Below, piece by piece: positions 1 through 5,238 of a DNA stretch of 5,238 nucleotides; within the stretch, counting starts at the first letter, position 1; every line of letters begins with the position of its first letter. The translations under genes were made by a program, and so were the position numbers. The notes beneath the pieces were generated by a model. That model searched no databases. It saw only the letters and a program-made list of their open reading frames with translations, and had not been told where the DNA came from. Source of the stretch: Candidatus Rokuibacteriota bacterium (GTDB taxonomy: Bacteria; Methylomirabilota; Methylomirabilia; Rokubacteriales; CSP1-6); the NCBI GenBank assembly GCA_016201575.1, contig JACQCN010000267.1, positions 1 through 5,238 on the forward strand, given 5' to 3'.

Positions 1-119
1 GCGTGTCGGAGATGCTGCTTGAGCTCCTTCTTGGCCGAATCCACAGAGTCGATGACCGAGTACACGTTCGACATGTCGATCTTGATAGTTCGACCTTGCG
101 ATACGTCGAACGGTATCTT
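1..119 (-). other. Unidentified open frame flanking the IS, partial
   Basis: This stretch left of the IS is visibly less GC-rich than the rest of the window. On the minus strand it is open from the IS boundary to the window edge. It reads KIPFDVSQGRTIKIDMSNVY followed by SVIDSVDSAKKELKQHLRH, which looks like real protein: balanced composition and a Lys/Glu-rich amphipathic tail. An ATG lies at 74-72 (MSNVYSVIDS) but has no clear Shine-Dalgarno. In the reconstructed pre-insertion sequence this frame is closed by a TGA about seven codons upstream, at about 1246-1248. It is therefore either the start of a small gene or the remainder of a gene whose 5' part was lost. I do not recognise the family, and the frame continues beyond the window. 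Confidence 0.35.
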
Positions 120-146
120 ATTGATCTGTGCATAATTAATAGACAT
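117..146 (+). repeat. Left terminal inverted repeat of IS630 element
   Basis: Positions 117-146 match the reverse complement of 1202-1231 at 27 of 30 bases, with mismatches at 124, 129 and 136. The outer four bases include the target (CT then TA), so the element's own repeat is probably 121-146 (23 of 26). The repeat is AT-rich compared with the surrounding DNA, as is usual for transposase-binding ends. It contains the alternative upstream ATG of the transposase frame (145) and an outward-facing ATG on the other strand (146-144). Confidence 0.9.
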
Positions 147-174
147 GCGCCTTCCGCTCGTCTACCCTTCGGGT

Positions 175-1196
175 ATGAGACCACATGGAAGCCCCGAGGA
201 GCTGGAGCGACGGCGACGACGCGCAATCGACCTGTTGAGGGCGGGCGCGTCGATTACGGACGTGGCCCGTCGGCTCGGATGCTCACACAGTTCGGTCATC
301 CTGTGGCGGGACGCCGTCCGTCGCCGCGGCCTGACGGCCTTGAAGGCGAAGCCGGCCTCGGGGCGGCCGCCGAAGTTGACGGCGCGGCAGCGGGCGAGGC
401 TGCCCCACCTCTTGCTGCGCGGCGCCGCGGCGTGGGGCTTCGCGACGGACCTCTGGACCACCCGGCGCATCGCCCGGGTCATCCACCGAGAATTCGGCGT
501 CACCCTCCACCGGGCGCACGTGGGGCGCGTGCTCACGGCCCTGAACTGGTCGTGCCAGAAGCCCGAACGGCGCGCGCTCGAGCGCGATGAGGCCGCCATC
601 GCCCGCTGGAAACGGTATCGCTGGACCACGATAAAAAAAACGCCCAGCGCCTGAGGGCCCATCTGGTGTTTGCCGACGAGTGCGGATTTCTGTTGATCCC
701 GAACCTCCGGCGGACGTGGGCCCCTCGCGGGCAGACGCCGATCGTCCGGCACCGCTACGCACGTGACAAGATCTCCGCGATCTCCGCTGTCACCGTCAGT
801 GCCGAGCGCCACCGGGTGGGACTCTACATGCACTTGCATCCCGACGACAACATCACCTCGGTCGAGGTCGCCGTCTTTCTTCGCGCCTTGCTGCGTCATC
901 TCCGGGGCCATGTGATCGTCCTGTTGGACGGCGGCAGCATTCACAAGGGGCCCGAGGTGCGGGAGCTGCTGGCGCGCCGTCCCCGTCTGCACCTCGAACG
1001 GTTTCCTGGCTACGCGCCCGAACTCAATCCCGATGAGCTCGTCTGGGCGCATTTCAAGGACGAGCTGGCCAATGGCCACCCGGATAACCTCGACGAGCTC
1101 ATGACCACCCTCTGCCGGATCACCGAGGACGTAGGTCAACGGCCGGCCCTCATCCGTTCGTTCATCACGGGGTCTGAGCTGCCTTCTTTTTTGTGA
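175..1196 (+). CDS. IS630-family DDE transposase made by -1 frameshift
   Basis: The first frame (from ATG 175 to the slip site) carries two helix-turn-helix parts. One lies near residues 25-55 (ASITDVARRLGCSHSSVILW). The other is a winged-helix region near 95-130 (TTRRIARVIHREFGVTLHRA). They should bind the terminal repeats. The second frame carries the RNase H-like catalytic core, with FADECGF (D168), LLDGGSIHKG (D252) and PELNPDELVW (E288), a D-D-E set as in IS630. Neither frame alone has both functions. Slipping by -1 at 633-639 yields ...TTIKKNAQRLRAHLVFADE..., one 340-residue protein, the usual family size. ATG 175 (MRPHGSPEELERRRRR) is preferred over ATG 145 because it matches the usual N-terminus and 145 lies inside the inverted repeat; neither has a strong Shine-Dalgarno. 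Without slipping, frame one ends at TGA 652-654 and gives a DNA-binding fragment that could act as an inhibitor (inference). Confidence 0.92.
633..640 (+). other. -1 programmed frameshift slippery site (A8)
   Basis: A run of eight A lies where the two transposase frames overlap (frame two is open from 591; frame one stops at 652-654). In the incoming frame it reads ATA AAA AAA ACG, so 633-639 form the canonical A_AAA_AAA heptamer for tandem -1 slippage. The shifted reading joins the helix-turn-helix part directly to the FADE catalytic strand. A weak possible stem (GCCC 642-645 with GGGC 655-658) lies downstream; no strong upstream Shine-Dalgarno-like stimulator is evident. The same run could also slip during transcription. 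Confidence 0.8.
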
Positions 1197-1201
1197 TCTG
1201 A

Positions 1202-1231
1202 ATGTCTATTACTTATGCGCAGAGCAATAAG
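1202..1231 (-). repeat. Right terminal inverted repeat of IS630 element
   Basis: This is the partner of 117-146, with 27 of 30 bases complementary (mismatches at 1212, 1219 and 1224). The element proper probably ends at 1227, followed by the TA at 1228-1229 and the AG of the target. The transposase stop (1194-1196) lies six bases inside the repeat. Reading outward on the plus strand, the repeat has an ATG at 1202 that mirrors the one at the left end. Confidence 0.9.
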
Positions 1232-1502
1232 GACCTCGTCCCCTCAACACCGCCGTGTCGTCGGGTATGTGTTCCACGACGCGGTGGCAGACAACGACGT
1301 CGAAGGTCGCGTCGCCATACGGCAGGGCGTCCACTTCCCCGAGGCGGAAGTCGACGCCCTCGCAGTAGGCTCTGGCCCGAGTGAACCTCACCTCGTCTGC
1401 ATCGAGCGCGTCGATCTCGGCAGCGGGAAAGCGACACCGCAATGAGCTCGTAATCACTCCGTCCCCGCAGCCAGCGTCGAGGATGTGGAAGCGCTCCCCG
1501 CT
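1230..1502 (-). pseudogene. SAM-dependent methyltransferase fragment (core only)
   Basis: The minus frame reading GERFHILDAGCGDG, then EIDALDADEVRF, VDFRLGEVDALPYGDATFD and VVVCHRVVEHIPDDTAVL is the core of a class I methyltransferase (Methyltransf_11/25 type). It has glycine-rich motif I DAGCGDG, an acidic residue ending strand 2, and the post-motif EHIPDD. Only about 86 residues are present. The N-terminal helices that normally precede motif I are replaced by the end of a glycosyltransferase. The expected RE-I-x-R-V-L-x-P-G-G segment after TAVL is missing. In the pre-insertion sequence the frame stops right after (…RGRGP then TAA across the IS target site); with the IS it runs eight codons into the right terminal repeat. 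Both ends were therefore already lost before the IS arrived. It cannot encode a working enzyme. Confidence 0.75.
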
Positions 1503-1509
1503 CTCTCCG

Positions 1510-2373
1510 CCCGGCGGCCATCGCCTCCAGCACCGGACTGCAAAAACCCTCGTAATGCGTCGCGAGCGCGAAGATGTCGGCGGAGGCATAGAAGCGCGGG
1601 ATCTCCCGGTGAGGGACGGCGGGGACCCGCGCGCGACCTGATCCTGGAGGTCCAGCCGCTCGGCCAGCGCGCTCACCTCCCCGGCTCGATCCCCGTCGCC
1701 GATGAGGACGAGCCGGACGTCGAGGCCCCGCACCGCGCGCAGCAGGCATTCGGGGGCCTTCTGTCGGACCAGCCGGGAGACCGACAGAACCACCGGCGGG
1801 GCGGACATGGCCGACCGTGAGCCGGCCCGAAAGGCCTCGGTATCGACGCGATTGTAGATTACGTCGACGGACCGGGCGCCGTACCGCGTGACGTAGCGCC
1901 TGAGGTACTCGGAGACGCGGATGACCCGGGACGCTCGGGGAAGCGTGAAGGCTTCGAACCACCGGCGAGCGTGGTGGCGCAGCCCGCGCTCATAACGGCG
2001 CTGGTCATCCAGGTCCGCGTGAACGGAAACCACGGAGGGGACTCCCAGGCGGCGCCCCCAAACGACCGCGAGAGCGCCACGGGCACCGGATCGTACGCCC
2101 TGATCACCTGCGGTCGCACCGCGCGGAGCGTCGAGCCGAGCGGACCGACGGGAGCGACACCTCGGAGGGCATAAAGCGGGCCCATCGGGTGGAGGACCAT
2201 CCTCGCGGCACCGGCAACCCGCTGCACCGCGCCGGGGTTGACCTCCCGGTGCGCGGGCTTGAAGAAATGTATCTCGGAGAAAAGGTCGCACGGGTTTAGT
2301 AGCGGAGCTTCATTTCTCCCTTCGCCTCGTACGTCGCGAGCGCATCCGTCAGAAACACGGCGAGGGTAGACAC
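1510..2373 (-). pseudogene. GT4-type glycosyltransferase, frameshifted and C-terminally truncated
   Basis: Spliced across frames, this is a GT-B fold, family 4 glycosyltransferase. The GTG at 2373 starts STLAVFLTDALATYEAKGEM, ending KLRY. It continues in a second frame with NPCDLFSEIHFFKPAHREVN through RAYDPVPVALSRSFG, and in a third with RRLGVPSVVSVHADLDDQ, PPVVLSVSRLVRQKAPECLL and VLIGDGD. It ends in the first frame with IPRFYASADIFALATHYEGF and CSPVLEAMAAG, the E-x7-E nucleotide-sugar binding motif. Each switch equals one missing base: after RY at 2298/2299 (TAC TA- AAC), in the five-G run (2055-2059), and in the CG repeat at 1629-1635. After EAMAAG the usual C-terminal 60-80 residues are absent and methyltransferase sequence follows. 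The GTG lies two bases after the stop of the upstream gene, so it was probably translationally coupled. Sequencing error could explain some indels but not the truncation. Confidence 0.82.
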
Positions 2374-2375
2374 GC

Positions 2376-3113
2376 CTACTGTCGCTCGGCGCCGGCGAGA
2401 GCGCGGAAGACGCGTGCCAGCTCGAGGCGCAGCCGGGACCATGGTCGCTGGGCCTCGATCCGCGTAAACGCGGGACGGAGATCCTCCAGCCGCCGGAAGA
2501 ATATCTCGTACCGGACTCCGTCGACCGCCCGGCGGCCGCCTGCCGCGCGAATGATCGCGGGCTCCTTCTGGAGGTCGTCGATGCTGGCGAGGGCTCCCGT
2601 AGCCGTCCGGAACACGACACCGTTGTCGACATCCAGGAGGTGGAGCTTCCCGCGCCACTTCACCACCGCGATCTGGAGTCGAGCACCCCCCGATGCGGCC
2701 TCGAGCACGATCCGGCTGCTGGGGAAGCCTGCGTGGCTCGCGAGCAACGCGAACGCCTCGGTTCGCTGATCAGACGTCCCATAGCCGCGGACGAGAATGT
2801 GAAAGAGGTGGTCGTCCACGACCGGGAAGCCGGCGGGCACGGGGCGGACACTCGCGGTTACCCAGCGGAAGATGCGGAGAAGGCGCTCCTGCTCGTCCTC
2901 TACATCGGCCGTCACCTCGATCGCGAGTCGGCGGCTTTGCAGATCCCGGGTCACGAAGCCCAGGAACTTCTCGGCGAGCGGGATTCGCTTTTCCGACCAC
3001 CGATAATCGATCCCGGCCCGGGTCGTCACCGGCCACCAGCCAACGACGGCGATCAGGGCGGCCAGCACCAGGTTAACCGCGAGCCATCGAATCCAGAACC
3101 GCCCGTCGAGCAT
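2376..3113 (-). CDS. Membrane-anchored transglutaminase-like protein, catalytic Cys/His absent
   Basis: This 245-residue protein has one N-terminal transmembrane segment (about residues 8-27, WLAVNLVLAALIAVVGWW), with the rest outside the cytoplasmic membrane if the positive-inside rule holds. The region near residues 76-165 resembles the transglutaminase-like core: LLRIFRWVTASVRP, VDDHLFHILVRGYGTSDQ, a helix EAFALLASHAGFP, then LQIAVVKWRGKLHLLDVDNG. The family normally has Cys-His-Asp. Here Ser114 sits at the Cys position, no His precedes the KWRGK strand, and Asp161 is kept, so proteolytic or crosslinking activity is unlikely. Such proteins occur in polysaccharide clusters; the role is unknown and could be binding. 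Three ATGs stand in a row (3119, 3116, 3113). GGGAG at 3124-3120 is six bases from the third, which I chose. The start overlaps the 3' end of the methyltransferase gene by 41 bases. Confidence 0.8.
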   Translation of the reverse strand: MLDGRFWIRWLAVNLVLAALIAVVGWWPVTTRAGIDYRWSEKRIPLAEKFLGFVTRDLQSRRLAIEVTADVEDEQERLLRIFRWVTASVRPVPAGFPVVDDHLFHILVRGYGTSDQRTEAFALLASHAGFPSSRIVLEAASGGARLQIAVVKWRGKLHLLDVDNGVVFRTATGALASIDDLQKEPAIIRAAGGRRAVDGVRYEIFFRRLEDLRPAFTRIEAQRPWSRLRLELARVFRALAGAERQ

Positions 3114-4137
3114 CATCATCTCCCGCCGTCGCCGTCCGATCTCGCTTGAAACCCCAGCTCACCCAGCCGCGGTACCGGCGCATCTCGACGGCCTGAAACC
3201 CCGCTATCCGGTAAAGCTCCATGAGGCCCCGTGAGCTGAAGCGCCACTCGATGGCCGGCGAGAATCGATCGAACAGATCCGACGCGAGCACGGGCCAGCG
3301 CAGCGTGTGGCGAAAGGGAAGGCGCCCGGCCAGGCGAGGAAACGGACGAAGGAGCATGCGGGCGGGGAGGGAGAACGCCAGCCAGACCGCCGGCACCGCG
3401 ACCCAGCACAGCGCGAGGAGAATCGGACCCGGCGCGCGTGAGGTGACGCGCCGCACGGCTCGCACGACGCGCAGCGCCGTCCGCTCCATCGCGCTCCGGT
3501 CGCTGAAGTCCTCATAGAGGTACGTGATCAGCGGCGCGCCGGGCTTCAGCAGCTCGGCAATAGCCGTGAAGCCCCGGGAGGGGTCCGGCAAGTGATGCAG
3601 CACGCCGAAGCTGTAGGCGAAGTCGAAGAGCCCGGGAGGGAACGGCAGGCGGTGGATGTCCGCCTGCACGACGTGCACGTTCGGCAGATGGGCTGTGGCC
3701 CGGCTGGCGGATTCCACGCCTTCGCTCAGGTCCACACCGATCACCTCGGCCCCGCGCTCGGCGATGCGGAGAAGGTCCGCGCCGCCCCCGCAGCCGGCGT
3801 CGAGTCCGAGACTGCCCGGCCGCCCGAGCAGCTCCCCGGGGATCAACGAGAGATAGCGGGCGGAGTCCTTCTCCCACCCCTCCTCGATCTCGCGCAGACC
3901 GAAGCGCCGCCAGGCGAAGTCATACTGGCGGCGCGTGCGGGCCGTGATGGTCGCCGCGGCGACGTCTGTAACGAGGCACCGGGGCACACCCTTGACGATC
4001 GAATAGCTCCTCGCACAGCCTGCGCAGCGCAACTCGCCCTCCTCGATCACCTCCTGGTCGCTGGCCGGCGGCGGCGCGGGGCGGAGCCGGTCGCGACAGG
4101 CCGGGCACACGAGGTGCCGGAGGAGGCCGATCCTCAT
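3073..4137 (-). CDS. SAM-dependent methyltransferase with N-terminal zinc-ribbon (Trm112-like)
   Basis: This is a 354-residue class I methyltransferase. Residues 1-54 form a Trm112-like zinc ribbon: C11-P-A-C14 and C38-A-G-C41, then SYSIVKGVPR. The SAM-binding core follows: motif I LDAGCGGG (D113-G119), acidic motif II VIGVDLS (D136), QADIHRLPF (D160) and the Methyltransf_11 signature FDFAYSFGVLHHLPDP (172-186). The region after the core has a hydrophobic stretch (about 237-257, GPILLALCWVAVPAVWLAF) and a C-terminal VEMRRYRGWVSWGFKRD tail, suggesting membrane association. Proteins of this build in sugar clusters are thought to methylate sugars or lipid-linked glycans; the substrate here cannot be read. 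ATG 4137 overlaps the upstream stop (ATGA, 4137-4134) and has GAAGG just upstream. A longer frame up to 4314 exists, but it shadows the upstream gene and lacks family-like sequence. Confidence 0.9.
   Translation of the reverse strand: MRIGLLRHLVCPACRDRLRPAPPPASDQEVIEEGELRCAGCARSYSIVKGVPRCLVTDVAAATITARTRRQYDFAWRRFGLREIEEGWEKDSARYLSLIPGELLGRPGSLGLDAGCGGGADLLRIAERGAEVIGVDLSEGVESASRATAHLPNVHVVQADIHRLPFPPGLFDFAYSFGVLHHLPDPSRGFTAIAELLKPGAPLITYLYEDFSDRSAMERTALRVVRAVRRVTSRAPGPILLALCWVAVPAVWLAFSLPARMLLRPFPRLAGRLPFRHTLRWPVLASDLFDRFSPAIEWRFSSRGLMELYRIAGFQAVEMRRYRGWVSWGFKRDRTATAGDDDARRAVLDSMARG
3120..3124 (-). promoter_or_regulatory. Shine-Dalgarno GGGAG deciding between three tandem ATGs
   Basis: The minus strand reads GGGAG ATG ATG ATG CTC. 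The first ATG abuts the Shine-Dalgarno with no spacer, the second has three bases and the third six. Spacing favours 3113. The site lies inside the coding region of the upstream methyltransferase, so initiation probably depends partly on ribosomes translating that gene. Confidence 0.55.
4134..4137 (-). promoter_or_regulatory. ATGA stop-start overlap coupling two genes
   Basis: The TGA of the membrane-protein gene (4136-4134) shares bases with the ATG of the methyltransferase gene (4137-4135). With GAAGG about two bases upstream (4144-4140), this is a typical termination-reinitiation junction. It indicates the two genes are co-transcribed and made in step, and it supports 4137 as the real start. 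Confidence 0.75.
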
Positions 4138-5238
4138 CGCCTTCGGGCCCAGGGCCACCGGGCCGGGCCGCCCGCGAGGATGCAGAGGGGGATCACGAAC
4201 CCGAGCCGGAAGCGGAAGAGCAGACCGACCGTGGGGACGACCAGCCCGAGAAGCGTGATCAGCAGGATCGAGAAGAGCGCGAGGCACGCGACCAGCTCTG
4301 GAGCCACGAGCCACCCTCGAAGGATGCCGCGCCCCGCAAGGACGAGCAGGACGGCGATCAGCGCGACCTCGACCGTGGAAAGGGTCCGGAGGCTGCCCGT
4401 CGGCCCGACGGCATCGAACCGGGTGAAGGGGTTCGGCGTCAGCGTGGCGTTGAACATCGCCTTCGGTAGGTAACGGATCACCGCGACGACGCCGTCGTAC
4501 CTCACGTCCTTGTCGATGTTGGACGCGCCGCCGTAACGAATGAACGAGCGCCGCATCGAATCCAGCGTCGAGAGCCGGCTGATGCTGTTTGCCATGAACT
4601 CCGCTTCCTCCAGGCTGACGAACGGTTTCTGGCTGGGAGGCTGGCGGGGACTGACCTGGATGCGCCCCCCGCCCGCGGTCAGCTTGGCGAGCGCCTCCTT
4701 GATGGCGAGCTCATACTCCGGCGCACCGGGCGCTGCGGCCGTCGAGAGGTTCAGGAGTTTGCCCATCTCTGCCTGAATGCCGACGTCATATTCGCGAGTG
4801 CCGGGCAACGCGCCCGTCGAGATGGTGACGGCCGACCCGAGCTGCCAGACCGCGCCCTCGCCCTCGCCGATGGACAGCATGTACGCGGCTAGGCGCCGGG
4901 CGACGGCGGCGGCGTTGTGCGGCTTTCCGAACCACTCCCGATTCAGGGACGCGCTCAGCGCGAGGGTGAGCGTGAGGGCTGCGATCAACAGGACGTGGGC
5001 CAGCGCCTCGGCGCGCGGGCCGCGGCCGAGCCTGATCACGGCCTTGGCGGCGCACACGACGACCGCCGCCACCACGAGCACCAGCACGAAATAGAACCGC
5101 AGGCGGTACAGGAGCGCGACGGTCACGACGAGCTGCGCCGCCCAGGCGAGCTTCCCCGACCGCGTCGCGCCCTGGAAGCGATGGAACCCGAACAGAAAGG
5201 CGACGATGAGGAGGATGCACATCGAATCCTTCAGGAGC
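4134..5238 (-). CDS. Multi-spanning membrane protein, possibly Wzy/O-antigen ligase-like, 5' partial
   Basis: At least 362 residues are present and the frame stays open to the window edge (LLKDS precedes the first ATG at 5222), so the true start probably lies outside. Numbered from that ATG, hydrophobic segments are at about 1-13, 26-40, 42-60, 75-92, 284-301, 306-328 and 330-350. Between the fourth and fifth lies a long hydrophilic loop (about 93-283) with NREWFGKP at its start, a tandem repeat (134-183) and the segment SMRRSFIRYGGASNIDKDV followed by VIRYLPKAMFNATLTPNPFT. Many membrane segments with one large external loop, in a polysaccharide cluster, fit an O-antigen polymerase or ligase-type protein, but I see no diagnostic motif, so this function is an inference. 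A membrane glycosyltransferase or an unassigned cluster protein are alternatives. It is translationally coupled to the methyltransferase downstream (ATGA overlap). Confidence 0.75.
   Translation of the reverse strand, partial: LLKDSMCILLIVAFLFGFHRFQGATRSGKLAWAAQLVVTVALLYRLRFYFVLVLVVAAVVVCAAKAVIRLGRGPRAEALAHVLLIAALTLTLALSASLNREWFGKPHNAAAVARRLAAYMLSIGEGEGAVWQLGSAVTISTGALPGTREYDVGIQAEMGKLLNLSTAAAPGAPEYELAIKEALAKLTAGGGRIQVSPRQPPSQKPFVSLEEAEFMANSISRLSTLDSMRRSFIRYGGASNIDKDVRYDGVVAVIRYLPKAMFNATLTPNPFTRFDAVGPTGSLRTLSTVEVALIAVLLVLAGRGILRGWLVAPELVACLALFSILLITLLGLVVPTVGLLFRFRLGFVIPLCILAGGPARWPWARRR
4674..4823 (-). repeat. Tandem 25-residue repeat inside the membrane-protein loop
   Basis: Two adjacent 25-residue units begin ISTGALPGTREYDVGIQAEM (4823-4749) and LSTAAAPGAPEYELAIKEAL (4748-4674). 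They share the pattern [IL]-S-T-x-A-x-P-G-x-x-E-Y-[DE]-[VL]-x-I and a closing K-L: 10 identical positions plus several conservative ones. Each looks like a Pro-Gly turn followed by an amphipathic helix. The DNA copies have clearly diverged, so the duplication is old rather than a recent slippage event. Confidence 0.55.

Larger units (their letters stand above)
119..1229 (+). mobile_element. Complete IS630-family insertion sequence with TA duplication
   Basis: The element spans about 121-1227 (about 1.1 kb). It is bounded by inverted repeats (117-146 and 1202-1231) and flanked by TA dinucleotides at 119-120 and 1228-1229. IS630/Tc1-mariner elements insert at TA and duplicate it, so these are read as the target duplication. 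Joining the flanks gives CTTAAG as the original site, a palindrome, which explains why the repeat appears to extend two bases past the TA. The single internal gene is a two-frame transposase joined by -1 frameshifting. Both ends and both transposase halves are intact, so the copy may still be active. It sits immediately next to the broken end of the polysaccharide cluster, in the opposite orientation to those genes. Confidence 0.9.

Noticed and set aside
121..142. Transposase promoter in the left repeat (TTGATC and CATAAT/TAATAG)
   Set aside because: The spacing between the possible -35 and -10 elements is far from 16-18 bases. The AT-rich character is explained by the terminal repeat itself.
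3..590. Plus-strand open frame crossing the left IS boundary
   Set aside because: It crosses the inverted repeat and reads a second frame of the transposase helix-turn-helix region, giving Arg/Pro/Gly-rich sequence. Only its downstream continuation (after 591) is used, by frameshifting.
162..1139. Minus-strand open frame of 325 codons across the IS
   Set aside because: It lies antisense to the transposase, has no recognisable motifs, and follows from the codon bias of the real gene.
1202..1384. Plus-strand 60-codon open frame from the right IS repeat
   Set aside because: Beyond MSITYAQSNK it is Arg-rich sequence antisense to the methyltransferase remnant and has no Shine-Dalgarno. The outward ATG itself is noted as a finding.
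4138..4314. N-terminal extension of the methyltransferase gene to ATG 4314
   Set aside because: The added 59 residues are Arg/Pro-rich, overlap the membrane-protein gene and lack family features. ATG 4137 starts directly before the zinc ribbon and has the ATGA overlap.
3592..4473. Long plus-strand open frame of 293 codons
   Set aside because: It is antisense to the methyltransferase and membrane-protein genes, which show clear motifs, and its translation is low-complexity Arg/Ala/Pro-rich, as expected for a shadow frame in GC-rich DNA.
1..5238. CRISPR array, tRNA, rRNA, riboswitch or strong terminator
   Set aside because: I saw no regularly spaced direct repeats, no tRNA- or rRNA-like sequence and no GC-rich hairpin followed by a T run at the gene ends. 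The short T run at 1187-1192 lies within the transposase codons and has no preceding hairpin that I could see.

Overview
The window is GC-rich (about two-thirds G+C by eye) with tightly packed genes. It looks like part of a surface or exported polysaccharide (O-antigen/exopolysaccharide) locus of a high-GC bacterium, now decaying at one end. The combination of a Trm112-like plus SAM methyltransferase, a transglutaminase-like protein, a GT4 glycosyltransferase and an IS630 element is common in environmental high-GC lineages such as Rokubacteria/Methylomirabilota-type genomes and Deltaproteobacteria. The sequence alone does not fix the taxon.

Layout. The polysaccharide genes all lie on the minus strand and read from the right edge leftward. 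First is a 5'-truncated multi-spanning membrane protein (5237-4134), possibly a Wzy-like polymerase or ligase. Its stop overlaps by ATGA the start of a SAM-dependent methyltransferase with an N-terminal zinc-ribbon segment (4137-3073). That gene's 3' end overlaps a membrane-anchored transglutaminase-like protein lacking the catalytic Cys and His (3113-2376). Two bases after its stop comes a GT4 glycosyltransferase (GTG at 2373). This gene is broken by three separate one-base losses of frame and cut off inside its C-terminal domain near 1510. Directly after the cut lies the middle of a second SAM methyltransferase (about 1502-1245), which lacks both ends.

Immediately beyond this debris, a complete IS630-family element (about 121-1227) is inserted on the plus strand. 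It has near-perfect terminal inverted repeats, a TA target duplication in a palindromic CTTAAG site, and a transposase split over two frames. The two parts are joined by a canonical A_AAA_AAA -1 slippery sequence, giving a 340-residue DDE enzyme. Left of the element is a short, less GC-rich stretch with an open minus-strand frame of unknown identity.

Together, the intact genes would act on assembly or modification of a lipid-linked or exported glycan. The GT4/methyltransferase remnants and the IS mark a degraded junction of the cluster. No new defence-type or RNA-based system was seen. The most notable points are the frameshift-controlled transposase, the outward-reading ATGs inside the IS termini, the chimeric GT-methyltransferase pseudogene, the catalytic-residue loss in the transglutaminase-like protein, and a tandem repeat in the loop of the membrane protein.
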